A stretch of 29,088 bases of DNA from Fragilaria crotonensis (Eukaryota; Bacillariophyta; Fragilariophyceae; Fragilariales; Fragilariaceae): the NCBI GenBank assembly GCA_022925895.1, contig JAKSYS010000738.1:1-29088 (forward strand), in the 5' to 3' direction. This document shows, one piece after another, positions 1-9,900 of this stretch. Both the position numbers and the translations under genes were made by a program. The stretch's first letter is position 1, and each line of letters opens with the position of its first letter. The notes below the pieces were generated by a model. The model was not told the origin of the DNA, did not search any database, and saw only the letters and a list, made by a program, of their open reading frames with translations.

Positions 1-173
1 AAATTTCGTGTGTCATTCATGCCTGATTCCAAGAGTTCACTCCTACCCGAATATGATCGATATTAAGTCCCACATATTCGCATCGGTTGACGATACTGAA
101 GGAAGGTCGACATGAAAATCTCACAAAATCCAACCAAGCAAACTTCAAAGGTAACCATCACAACAGTGAAACC

Positions 174-1492
174 ATGAAAGCTACAACGGGAACCAACGTT
201 ATTTTGTCCCTAGTACTGGCGGCGGCATGTGTGCGCTCGGCACTGGCTTGGGATGTCGATCCCCGTTGCCCTCCTCCACCCGCGCCCGCTCCAGCGCCGC
301 AGAAGCGCGCTCTCGAGCAAGACGAGGATGCGTGGTTGAACAACTTGAACAACTTCCCCACTACCGCTGACTCCAACAAGGCTCTCCGAGGCAACACTGT
401 CCGGGATCTACAAGGTACCGGCGTCTTTTCACTCAAGATGCATTGGGAGGAGGGATATTGCTGGCAGGAGGAGTACTCTCGAGAACGGAAGTGGTGCTGG
501 GAATGCAAGGAGGGCTGCAAGGAAGGCGGTTCCCTGTGGTGGCAAAAGTGTGTCGACAGTAAGGACCAGAAGTTTACCCACCTTCCCGACCCAGAAGGCG
601 GCCGCTTCAAGACTGCATATCACGACTTGTGCTTGCAACGAGTGTCCACCACCCAATACGTTCTGAAAAAGTGCAGCACTGACAAGGCTCAAGTCATTGT
701 GGGCTTACGAGCGGATGGTCCCCCATTCGAGCTCAGCCCACTTGGTGATTCTAGCTACTGCATGAACCAAGACCACCATCCGAAGGCTGGCGAAATCGTC
801 GAGAACACCACATGCAAGCTTTCGCACAAATGGCACACAAATCTCATGGAGCTCTTCGATGTCGCCAGCGATATCAATCCTGATATCGACAACCAGGCTC
901 GACTTCGCGCTGAAGACTGCAGCTTGAGCAACCCTTGCGATCGTTGCCAAGGGGACTGCGACGAGGACGCGGAATGCAGGGGGGCTGACCTAATGTGCTT
1001 CCAACGCGGCGGCAGCACAAAGGACGCCCCTGTGCCTGGGTGCAAAGGGGCGGTGGTGACAGGTACGTGCTGCGTGTGACGGGTCAACACGTTGATTTCG
1101 TTGATTTGTCGATTTTGATTGCAAAGCTAACATTGCGTTGATTGACCTTTGTTGGATCAGACCGCGACTACTGCATCAGCAAGAACTTGGCACCAGCGCC
1201 GTCAATTGCACCAGTCCCCGCTCCCATGTCCCCGACCACAAAGCCCATGTCTCCAACTGCACGCCCAACGACTCCTTCCGTTCAACCCATGTCTCCAGTT
1301 CAAGGTATTCCAATCGGCACCAAGGTTCGTCCATGTTCTCCCACGATGCCATGCAACAGGTGCGAAGGAGACTGCGATGTTGACATGGATTGCAAGTCGG
1401 GATTGAAGTGCTTCCAGAAGACTGGCGCTGCTGATATTCCTGGGTGTATCGGCAGGGACGTGTCCAACAACGACTTTTGCTACTTGCCCTGA
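174..1492 (+). CDS. Secreted Cys-rich protein with lectin-like region and two GDCD repeats (intact copy)
   Basis: Two exons, 174-1062 and 1161-1492, are joined across a 98-nt GT-AG intron (CAG|GTACGTG ... GGATCAG|ACC), giving 406 residues. The in-frame ORF extends upstream, but ATG 174 is chosen because residues 1-25 form a clean signal peptide (hydrophobic NVILSLVLAAA, cleavage after SALA). After a Pro/Ala stretch, residues ~80-250 are rich in Cys and Trp and weakly recall a ricin-B-type beta-trefoil; this is tentative. Two Cys-rich repeats follow at residues ~253-292 and ~359-397, each of the form C-x2-C-x-GDCD-x-D-x2-C, then CFQ and PGC. A linker of PMSP-type units joins them. I believe such repeats occur in diatom extracellular proteins. 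The product is probably secreted or cell-wall/membrane associated, function unknown. A near-identical broken copy lies inverted at 4147-5431. Confidence 0.85.
1063..1160 (+). other. Spliceosomal intron (98 nt) in the left Cys-rich gene
   Basis: GT at 1063 and AG ending at 1160 restore the frame: exon 1 ends with one base of a codon and exon 2 supplies two, producing an Asp followed by RDYCISKNLAP. Without splicing, translation adds only GTCCV and stops at 1077-1079. The duplicated gene has an intron of the same length at the equivalent place (4460-4557). Confidence 0.88.
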
Positions 1493-1610
1493 GCATCTTG
1501 ACAGCAAATATGATAGCTCAGCTTTCCATCTGTGGATCCTTTGTATGCCATTGACGGCGTACGGCAGGTGACGCACGACCAACATGTACCCTGTCGAATC
1601 TGAGTATGCC

Positions 1611-2241
1611 AATTGTTGACGTTATCGAGTTCAACGTGGTTATTGCTGCATACACGCACACACCCACGCCCCATGGTATATTGTTAATCTCTCTTTATAA
1701 GACCGCATTAACCCACAGCGCTCCACAAATCCTTACTAAAGTAGGTTCTTCTGTGCATTTTGTTCCAATAAAGTATCGACGACGCTTGGAACCCAAGATT
1801 TACTAGGCATCGATTATTATAGGAGTAGTCGGTGCGCTGAAGCTGTGACACTCTATCGTCTTGAGTCTTGAACAATTTCAACCGAGAACTTCGATCCGTG
1901 CAGTATCTGCACCTCCCGCCTCACGCCTCTCGCTGGACGTGTGAGAACAGTATCGGATGTTAAAAAGCCGGTATCCCTGTGGCACGCGAAACGATAAAAA
2001 CGTGTTCGTCAAAAATCAGAAGATTCCGTGATTCCGAGTTCAGCCCTCCATCCATTTCAAATTTCCGTTGCCCGACTTTGACGAATTAAACACAACACAA
2101 AAAGAGCACACAATTGACGCCAGTGTTTGTCCACTGTCAACATTGCACACTTCGCCTCTCCTCTCTCTACATTAGCACTCTACTCTAGAGTACTTGATAG
2201 TAGAACAAGAGTTGTAGATCAAACATTGTCGGTGACCTGCC
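1611..2241. other. Spacer upstream of the TrmH-like gene
   Basis: About 630 bases with no supportable gene. It contains the end of the inverted-repeat similarity, short CA-rich stretches and the presumed promoter and 5' UTR of the gene starting at 2242. Short ORFs here have no recognisable content. Confidence 0.5.
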
Positions 2242-3861
2242 ATGAAGACGAGAGTTCTTGTGCATTTCATCATGCTTCGATCTGCAGCTGCATGGTCAAC
2301 ACCTCATGCAAGAAGATTCAGTTCGATATCAACTCCTACCACTTTGAGTTCCACGGCGTCGAGACTCAGACCGAATCCAAATGCTTCATCACAACCAACA
2401 CAAAATTCCTTAACAGCATGCTGGGCAATTAGAAAGACTACTACTTGTCGATTCATGTCGTTATCAACGGACGACGAAGGCCGCATTATTCGATCCCAAT
2501 CCAATCAAGCGTCGTCGAGTAGCGATTGGGATGACTTTAATGCATGGGATACTCCACCCAAGACTACCACACCAACCAATCCTAATGGTCGGAAGCAAGA
2601 AAGAGGTGGTTGGGATGACTTTGACCCGCTTTACAAACCAGACAGTCGGAAGTCAGAAGCTCCGCGAGGGCGTGGTGGTGACAAGATCAGAAACGATGGC
2701 AGAGGAGGAGGCGACAATAGATCCAACTGGAGTAGCACTAGTAGCAGAAGTGATGGAGGCGGTGATCGAGGTACTTACAGCCGAAACTCTGGTGAGCGAC
2801 GTGGGGCCGACAGGAGAGGAGGAGATAGACGCTCCGGCGATCGCAGCACATCTGGATACGGTCAATCCAGAAGCGACAATGGCGATGAACAGAGGACTTT
2901 TCGAGGAGGAGGACCGGTCAGGACCAAAGAACCCGAAGAGCTCAAGATTAACATGAGAGCACTCGAGGGAGCCGGCTTTGTTCACCTTTACGGACTTGCG
3001 TCATGCGTGAATGCCTTACAAGCTAATCGTCGTGATTTTACACGACCGGAAGAGTTGATCAACATTGATGAATTGGAAGGAGAAGCTTTGGCACTTGAGA
3101 TGAAGCAGCGAGCCCGCAAACCGGAAGCTCAATTCTCTCCTTGGTTGTTCGTTCAAGATCAGGTAACTAGCAAGCGAACTGGTGACAAAGCAATGACAGC
3201 CGAGCTCCTTGTCGAGTTAGCCAAGGAGCGACGCATTCCCATCGCGACTGTCGATAAGGGCGTTCTCAATGCCTTGTCCGGCAATCGACCTCATCAAGGT
3301 TACGTTTTACGGTGTGGCAAACTCGATTTTGAAACGATCACCAGACTTCCCCTAGCAGAAAAGCGATTGTGGCTGTGCTTGGACGAAGTCGTTGATCCGC
3401 AAAACCTTGGAGCACTTGTACGAAGTGCCTACTTTTTGAGTGCCGACGATATCGGCATTGTTGTTTGCGCCAAGAACTCAGCGCCACCCTCGCCTGTCGT
3501 GAGTGCTGCAAGTGGCGGAGCCCTCGAGTTGGCTCAAATCTATGCTACCTCCAACCTCCCCAAGCTCCTTACGCAAGCACAAGAAAATGGATTCCGCGTT
3601 GTGGGTGCATCGTCGTCTGTACCTACAGTAGGAAGTGACGCACAAGTCTTCAATCTCAACGATTTACCGTCTTCCATGGAACCCACTGTCTTGGTCCTGG
3701 GTTCCGAGGGACATGGGTTGCGAACACTAGTGGCGAAGGCGTGTACCGATTTCGTATCAATCCCTGGAGGCTCGGGTGAAGGAGTCGATTCACTTAATGT
3801 CAGCGTCACTGGAGGTATACTGCTATGGCACTTGCTCAACAGCAGCAGCAAAGCAAAATGA
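2242..3861 (+). CDS. TrmH/SpoU-family rRNA 2'-O-methyltransferase, probably organellar
   Basis: A 539-residue intronless protein. Residues ~240-535 form a SpoU methyltransferase (SPOUT fold): a substrate-binding subdomain (HLYGLASCVNAL onward), then the three family motifs, DPQNLGALVR (385-394), LVLGSEGHGLR (484-494) and SLNVSVTGG (517-525). These are the SAM-knot and dimer motifs of enzymes that 2'-O-methylate a ribose in large-subunit rRNA, as bacterial RlmB and mitochondrial MRM1 do. Residues ~90-230 are a low-complexity Arg/Gly/Ser/Asp extension with two WDDF motifs and RGG-like runs, possibly RNA-binding. The N-terminus (hydrophobic VLVHFIML, then SAAA|WSTP) resembles a diatom plastid presequence; a mitochondrial target is the alternative. 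ATG 2242 is chosen as the first in-frame ATG that includes this presequence. The gene sits alone between the arms of the inverted duplication. Confidence 0.9.
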   Translation: MKTRVLVHFIMLRSAAAWSTPHARRFSSISTPTTLSSTASRLRPNPNASSQPTQNSLTACWAIRKTTTCRFMSLSTDDEGRIIRSQSNQASSSSDWDDFNAWDTPPKTTTPTNPNGRKQERGGWDDFDPLYKPDSRKSEAPRGRGGDKIRNDGRGGGDNRSNWSSTSSRSDGGGDRGTYSRNSGERRGADRRGGDRRSGDRSTSGYGQSRSDNGDEQRTFRGGGPVRTKEPEELKINMRALEGAGFVHLYGLASCVNALQANRRDFTRPEELINIDELEGEALALEMKQRARKPEAQFSPWLFVQDQVTSKRTGDKAMTAELLVELAKERRIPIATVDKGVLNALSGNRPHQGYVLRCGKLDFETITRLPLAEKRLWLCLDEVVDPQNLGALVRSAYFLSADDIGIVVCAKNSAPPSPVVSAASGGALELAQIYATSNLPKLLTQAQENGFRVVGASSSVPTVGSDAQVFNLNDLPSSMEPTVLVLGSEGHGLRTLVAKACTDFVSIPGGSGEGVDSLNVSVTGGILLWHLLNSSSKAK

Positions 3862-4044
3862 TGATAAACCCAGCATTGAAAGTGCGCTACAGAGCAGCGT
3901 GATGCCACGAAGAACCTATTGTTGTGAACGTTGGTGGCGCGTTGTGTGTTTCGGCTGCTTATAGAGATTAACAATGTACTCGTAAGCCATGACTCAAACG
4001 TGTATGGCTGCTTATGTGCAACAATAACAACAGCCGAATCATTG
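3862..4044. other. Short spacer between TrmH-like gene and right inverted-repeat arm
   Basis: Presumed 3' UTR of the methyltransferase gene. No gene is visible, and both flanking genes end towards this spacer. Confidence 0.5.
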
Positions 4045-5615
4045 ACAAGGTAGATGTTGGTTGTCCGTCGCCTGGCATCTGCCATTCACAGCATGCAAAC
4101 GATCAACAGCTGGAAAGCTGAGCTATCATATTTGCTGTCAAGATGCTCACGGCAAGTAGCAAAAGTCGTTGTTGGACACGTCCCTGCCGATACACCCGGG
4201 AACATCAGCAGCTCCAGCCTTCTGGAAGCATTTCAATCCCGACTTGCAATCCATGTCAACATCGCAGTCTCCTTCGCACCTGTTGCATGGCATCGTGGAG
4301 AGCAGTTGCGAACCTTGGTGTTGATTGGAATGCCTGGAACTGGAGACATGGGTTTCACAGACGGAGACATGGGTTTAACAGACGGAGACATGGGCTTTCT
4401 GGACGGGGACATGGGAGCGGGGACTGGTGCCAAGTTCTTGCTGATGCAGTAGTCGCGGTCTGATCCAACAAAGGTCAATCAACGCAATGTGAGCTTTGCA
4501 ATCAAAATCGACAAATCAACGAAATCAACGTGTTGACCCGTCACACGCAGCACGTACCTGTCACCACCGCCCCTTTGCACCCAGGCACAGGGGCGTCCTT
4601 TGTGCTGCCGCCGCGTTGGAAGCACATGAGGTCAGCCCCCCTGCATTCCGCGTCCTCGTCGCAGTCCCCTTGGCAACGATCGCAAGGGTTGCTCATGCTG
4701 CAGTCTTCAAGGCGAAGTCGAGCCTGGTTGTCGATATCAGGATTGATATCGCTGGCGACATCGAAGAGCTCCATGAGATTTGTGTGCCATTTGTGCGAAA
4801 GCTTGCATGTGGTGTTCTCGACGATTTCGCCAGCCTTCGGATGGTGGTCTTGGTTCATGCAGTAGCTAGAATCACCAAGCGGACTGAGCTCGAATGGGGG
4901 ACCATCCGCTCGTAGGCCCACAATGACTTGAGCCTTGTCAGTGCTGCACTTTTTCAGAACGTATTGGGTAGTGGACACTCGTTGCAAGCACAAGTCGTGA
5001 TATGCAGTCTTGAAGCGGCCGCCTTCTGGGTCGGGAAGGTGGGTAAACTTCTGGTCCTTACTGTCGACACACTTTTGCCACCACAGGGCACCGCCTTCCT
5101 TGCAGCCCTCCTTGCATTCCCAGCACCACTTCCGTTCTCGAGAGTACTCCTCCTGCCAGCAATATCCCTCCTCCCAATGCATCTTGAGGGAAAAGACACG
5201 GGTAGCTTGTAGATCCCGAATAGTATTGCCTCGGAGAGCGGTAGTGGGGAAGTTGTTCAAGTTGTTCAACCACGCATCCTCGTCTTGCTCCAGTGCGCGC
5301 TTCTTCTGCGCTGGAGCCGGCGCGGGTGGAGGAGGGCAACGGGGATCCACATCCCATGCCAAGGCTGAGCGCAAACCTGCCGCCGTCAATACTAGGGACA
5401 AGATAACGTTGGTTCCCGTTGTAGCTTTCATGGTTTCACTGTTGTGATGGTTACCTTTGAAGTTTGCTTGGTTGGATTTTGTGAGATTTTCATGTCGACC
5501 TTTCTCGCGGCGGTGCAAGCATCGTTACGAACGATGTCCGTGCCTGTGTGAGGAATGTGGGACTGACTTTCGATTATAGGAGTGAACTGGTAGTTCGGGG
5601 CATGATTGGCACTTC
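4045..5615 (-). repeat. Right arm of the gene-scale inverted repeat
   Basis: Reverse-orientation copy of about 1-1610. It includes promoter-proximal sequence, both exons, the 98-nt intron and about 100 bases beyond the stop. Differences from the left arm include loss of five codons after the PTTA motif in exon 1, a different number and spelling of PMSP linker units in exon 2, and a 1-base loss in exon 2. The promoter-side flank is more diverged than the gene body. Confidence 0.9.
4147..5431 (-). pseudogene. Second, inverted copy of the secreted Cys-rich gene, frame-broken in exon 2
   Basis: Start ATG at 5431-5429; exon 1 runs 5431-4558, a 98-nt intron 4557-4460, and exon 2 begins at 4459. 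The signal peptide, lectin-like region and first Cys-rich repeat are intact and close to the left copy. Just after the linker (IPINTKVRNCSP) the run CCC of the left copy is CC here. The frame shifts and stops at 4235-4233, giving about 366 residues and losing the second GDCD repeat. The lost repeat is still legible in another frame down to the ancestral stop (4149-4147). It could be a young pseudogene, a truncated functional secreted protein, or an assembly error at a short C run. The unspliced form would end in GTCCV, as in the left copy. Confidence 0.8.
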
Positions 5616-6202
5616 AAAACGTGTTCTGTGACGGATGTCGATGTAAATGAAGATGGCAGTTATGCCTTTTCTCGACCTGCTATCGTGCCGGGGCGGGAGG
5701 TTGACACGAAATCGACGGCGATGTCGCCGCATTCAACGCACACTGCACATCCTTTGATACCCTACAAATCCGCGCTACGGCGACCGTTTATGAGTCTGCC
5801 AAATCCATCGTCCCATCAGGTTCAAGAACCTCGTTGAAACAAGTTTGAGAAATATCTGTGACAATGACGAGATATATTCCGTTTTGGATAGACTACGGTA
5901 GTACGACACTGACTTATCATCAAGACCGAAACGTGTTGTCACGAAATCGGAAACCTCCTTCGTTGCGTTCTCCAAAGGTGTCGTTTTTTGAAGGGAGCAT
6001 TTGGGGTGTTATTCAATGCCCTCAGAACGCTCTGTAGGCAGGCACGTCAGAAGGAAAAAGACTGCGTTTTCGCTCTCCACCAAACTAGAAGGGTCGATGC
6101 AACTTAGGTTGGGCGGAAAGCGTTCATTATTTGTCGTTGGTCCAGTCACACTTCATCAGAAAGGACAGGCCAACCAAAGCTATCGATGCAACATCATAAA
6201 GT
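5616..6202. other. Intergenic spacer
   Basis: About 590 bases with only short unconvincing ORFs on both strands. It probably holds the promoter of the inverted Cys-rich copy and the 3' UTR of the minus-strand methyltransferase. I see no repeat or RNA gene here. Confidence 0.4.
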
Positions 6203-6997
6203 TTAATTGGAAATCTTGGTGGCGAGTGAAATTTGAACCCGTTCATTGGCGTGGCCGTTGTCAAGGTGAAAGGACCATTGCAAAGCGGGAGTGGTCACTG
6301 TCTGGAGAAAAGCTTCCGTCGATTTGGGAAGGCGGTACGAGATCAATAAATATTGCCCACCCTCGCTCAATACTTGGATTGATTCTCGCAGCAAGCGTTC
6401 CACCGGCGCATTCCAACCTTCACCACATAAGAGGGCATCCATGAGTCCCTTATCAATGATTCGGTCGAAGTTGGTGTCGGGCCCAAGGGTTTTCGTCAGT
6501 TCCACAGCATCCCCACACACAAAGGACACACAATCAGGATGTGAACAGGATAATGTTCTATTCGTCGTTGATTGAAAAGATGTCGTTGATTCAACAAAAT
6601 CCCATTGTTGTTTCAGCTGATCCAGACAAGTTTGAGATGAATCCAAACAGCATATCTTTGTTTCGCTACCATGGACATCGTAAATTGCCTTGGGTAATCG
6701 CGAATTGCCACATCCAATGATTAAGCACGACGATCCCTTGGGAATGTAGTCCATCAAAGCTTCGAGTGGTATTGAGCTGTGCCATTCAACTATAGCATCA
6801 TCTTGTTGATAAAAGTTGTTCCAGCCAAGAATGGATGAAAAATCGAAGTCTCGACTCGCTGCTGAAGCGACGACATGGTGGGAGCTCGGACGAGTTGGTA
6901 GCGTCCACGCTCTGGAGGAAGTACACCATGTCAGGGTATAGATGCCAAGGACAATCACCTGTGTAAATTGCGGTTGGAACCTAGCCACCGCCATCAT
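6203..6997 (-). CDS. METTL13-like class I SAM methyltransferase with plastid-type presequence
   Basis: A 264-residue protein. Motif I is CLIIGCGNSRLPKAIYD (91-107), the GCGNS-type SAM-binding signature of the METTL13/EEF1A-lysine methyltransferase group. The post-motif acidic CLDSS (117-121), CGDAVEL (161-167) and the DKGLMDALL segment (182-190) match the same group. Some relatives methylate lysines of eEF1A; the substrate here is unknown. The open frame extends upstream to 7096, but that stretch begins with TTG. ATG at 6997-6995 (or the next codon) gives a hydrophobic signal-like N-terminus (TQVIVLGIYTLTW) followed by SSRA|WTLPTRP, an A|W context like the ASAFAP motif of diatom plastid presequences. 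Plastid location is therefore inferred, not shown. No introns are evident. Confidence 0.85.
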   Translation of the reverse strand: MMAVARFQPQFTQVIVLGIYTLTWCTSSRAWTLPTRPSSHHVVASAASRDFDFSSILGWNNFYQQDDAIVEWHSSIPLEALMDYIPKGSSCLIIGCGNSRLPKAIYDVHGSETKICCLDSSQTCLDQLKQQWDFVESTTSFQSTTNRTLSCSHPDCVSFVCGDAVELTKTLGPDTNFDRIIDKGLMDALLCGEGWNAPVERLLRESIQVLSEGGQYLLISYRLPKSTEAFLQTVTTPALQWSFHLDNGHANERVQISLATKISN

Positions 6998-7733
6998 CCA
7001 GTTGATGATTGGATGCGATGAAATCGCGATCAGAGCGCTGACAAAATGGTTTTGCGTCTGATAAACTTGGGGACGGTCGACGGTCCTGTTGTGCAATTGT
7101 TGTACATATGCATTCTCAGAAGTCAGAGCACTGTAGCACTCCAGTACAAGGTACTAGTACCCCAGGTCCCCAGGTACCAGTAGTGCTATAAAATCGAATG
7201 CAGTGTGTGATGGTGGGGTATCCTCGAACAACACGGTGTTTACCAAATGTACTGGAGTAGACCACTAGAGTACGCAAATCGGTTATTCTTCAAGGATCAG
7301 CACGGTGACATGCCGCTCTGTTAGTAATTGAGGGTTTTTCTCTTGTATGCGTAGTAGTGTTTCGAGCCGTCATGTTAGTTAGCTGCCTCCTATCGGCGCG
7401 AGATATGCTGAGACGAACCGTGAATTGTGACTGTACCGGCTTTCATCATTAAACAAGTTTACATTGCTCGCATGGACTATTTTACCCCTTCAGACCGGAG
7501 GACAACGAATCCTGGTTGTGGTGGATATCCTGTCTGCCGATTCGTTGCTTTCCCTAATCTCTCAGTGTCCGGTAGAAGCGCTGAACGTCCCCCCCCTCCA
7601 GAGAAGGACAGTGTTGTCCTCTTACGGCTTTCGGCGATTTGCACCAGTGTTTGCACATGGAAAATTTGATCGTCCCGAAGTTTTGCTGTAATTCAACCTG
7701 CTGTATTTTCCGCTGCTGCTGCAATGGGGTCCA
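6998..7733. other. Intergenic spacer with a GTAC-rich island
   Basis: No gene seen. Positions ~7130-7275 are dense in GTAC/AGTACT palindromes (for example GGTACTAGTACC). The rest contains the presumed promoter of the methyltransferase and the 3' flank of the TPR gene. Short plus-strand ORFs at 7427-7929 are unconvincing or overlap the TPR gene in antisense. Confidence 0.5.
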
Positions 7734-9196
7734 CTACGCAGCATCAAATTTCGCCTCCAAGTTAAGTCGCCCCATCGAGCTCTCTATTGAGGGCTCCATT
7801 CCGCCCACCGAAACCTTGAGTTCCCGTCCTTCATTTTCCCGGCTTTTGCGTCGCTTGATTCGCTCGACTCTTTCCTTCACAGCCGAAATAGCGTCGTTCC
7901 GTTCTTGCTCAGTGAGAACCGAGGCTTGATCGTCGTCTTCCTGAACGCTGAGGTCCCCATCCAATTCTCTCATTTCCCGAATCATTTGAATTTTGTCGCG
8001 AATCATTTCCAGTGCCATTTTTCGTTTCACGTTATCCACATATGTAACGTCTTCTTTGACTTGCTCTCGCAATTCTCGCAAATCCTGTTGCACTGGCGTG
8101 TCAGCCTTTTCTTCTTCGTCGTCGAGGATCTGAATCTGCTGCATCTTCTGAGGTGTATCTGACATTTCAATCGCAGCTATCTTCTCCAACAACCTTACAA
8201 CCTTGGGATGATGCTCCCTAGGGCCGTCCATCGAATATTTAGAGATGCTGCATAATTCTCACGAGCGTCCGCCAATTGGCGTTGCGCCAGATGCACATCG
8301 CCAATGTTGCTGTGTACTGTTGCAACATCCAGGTGTTCTTGACCCAAGTTATGTTCCATGATTATTTTTGCCTCCGCATAAGCCACCAAAGCTTCTGCAT
8401 AGGCACGGGATCCAAAGTAGACACTGCCAATGTTATTCAGAGTCTTCCCAACACTGAGATCCTTGTCTCCCAATATTTCTCTCTTAATTTGCAAGGAATC
8501 TTGATAGGCCGTCATTATTTCCTCTGTATTGGCTCCCGCTCGTTGCCTCAAATAGCCAATGTTGTTAATGGAGGTCGCGACACTCGCCAAGAGTTTTTGA
8601 GCATTCTGACTCTCGGGGGAGACTCCGAATTTAAGCGTTCGTCTCTTTAGCTTCAGGGCCCTAGTATAGGAATCCAAGGCTTCGTTAAACTTCCCCTTGG
8701 CAAACAAATCATTGCCAGCATTGTCCAACGCATGTGCAGCCTCCACGATGCGATTGAAACTGTCTTGTGCTGTGGGACTAAGCACAGCGGTCGCATCCTT
8801 TTTGGAAGTGGTTCGTTTCCTAGATGTACTGCTGGCAGTGCTCCTCCCACTGTCCTGGCGAACCAAAGTCTTTCTTGCGCTGGTCTTGTTGCTGCTGGTG
8901 CTGCCGCTATTTCCAATCGCATTTCTGCTGCTCGTGTGGTTTTGAGTACTTGGTGTACTAAGATTATCGACAGCGTTTCGACTGGGTTTCAGAGGCGTGG
9001 ATCTTGTTCTCCTCAAGGAGTTTGATACATTGGTAGAGAGACGTTGAAAGGACTTGGGTGAACTCCCGTGCAACGCAGGATTAAGGAGCACTTTATCAGC
9101 AGATTGTAGTGACAACAAATCTTCGTCGTCATCAGCTGGATTCCGACGTCGAAAGCCAAACTTCTGTTTCAGGGATTGTTGTTGATGTTTCATCAT
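7734..9196 (-). CDS. TPR (kinesin light chain-like) protein, split by a 1-base frame break
   Basis: Two overlapping frames form one gene. The first (ATG 9196, stop 8197-8195) has a Ser/Arg/Lys-rich N-terminus (~140 residues) and then TPR units: NAGNDLFAKGKFNEALDSYT, INNIGYLRQR, LNNIGSVYFGSRAYAEALVA and SNIGDVHLAQRQLADARENY. It then runs into IRWTALG and stops shortly after. The second frame (to the stop at 7734-7736) supplies exactly the expected continuation, EHHPKVVRLLEKIAAIE, then an acidic coiled-coil-like tail. One extra G in the GGG run (plus-strand CCC 8216-8218) would join them into about 487 residues. TPR repeats mediate protein-protein contacts; KLC-type TPRs are expanded in diatoms and need not act with kinesin. 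The break may be an assembly error, a recent mutation or a pseudogene; an intron does not explain it. Confidence 0.75.
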
Positions 9197-9900
9197 CTTC
9201 CAGCTTAACAGACACACGCGGGCACTTCAGTGACAATCGTTTGAGCACGACCACAGAAGTCGCACGATACGGATGCGAGAAACAAATTGGAGTTGCTTCT
9301 CCCTTATCCAAAAGACAGACAATACCAAATTAACCTACAGTTCAATCACGCCAGGAAAACAAAAGGGCTACCCACGCGGGATCTCTATTCGATTGCCCAA
9401 GTTGTGACAACAACTCCTCCGCTACGGTCGATGATATGCACAGGTTTCGGCGTCCATGTATCACAACGAAAAATGGAGTTGATGTCAGGGGCGAGAGCAC
9501 GCATCGAGGCATTGCTCACAACTCGCTGACTCCTACTCGGAGTACATATGACTTGTATGTACATAGTGTATCTACGCATAGCTAGAGTAGATACGACTCA
9601 GAATGCATAATACTTTTAAGTAAAACCAGTCTGGCGGGCGGCCGTTGGCCGCGTATTGTATGTTTTATGTAGTATGTCGTAGTGTTGTACTGTCGTAGAG
9701 TACGGAGGCCTGGCAACGCACCTTTGTTCGGTATGTTTTGGCTTGTAGAAGCTACGAGACAAAATCTGATTCTGGCGGACCTTCCCAGGATCTGCTGATA
9801 GTACATGTAGCGTATGTTGTACGTTTTTTTTGACGGCGACTTCATGGTTCTGACTTCTGACACGTAGACTACGTCGAGACTACGTCGCGACAGTGATATG

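Larger units (their letters stand above)
1..1610 (+). repeat. Left arm of a gene-scale inverted repeat
   Basis: This arm carries an entire secreted-protein gene plus its flanks and is repeated in reverse orientation at about 4045-5615. Coding parts and the 98-nt intron are nearly identical between arms. The upstream flank (about 10-100) is recognisable but more diverged, sharing for example AGTTCACTCCTA and a following GTCCCACAT. Similarity continues past the stop codon to about 1600 (shared GAGCATCTTGACAGCAAATA). The arms enclose about 2.4 kb with one methyltransferase gene. Outer boundaries were judged by eye and are approximate. Confidence 0.9.

Noticed and set aside
158-610. Long minus-strand open frame, with a matching plus-strand one at 5010-5447
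   Set aside because: Antisense to exon 1 of the two duplicated secreted-protein genes; their preservation follows from duplication of the sense strand.
3540-4085. 181-codon minus-strand open frame
   Set aside because: Antisense shadow of the SpoU methyltransferase C-terminus and its 3' flank.
4054-4452. Plus-strand open frame over the right arm (and its counterpart 1202-1612 minus)
   Set aside because: Antisense to exon 2 of the duplicated gene; no recognisable domain.
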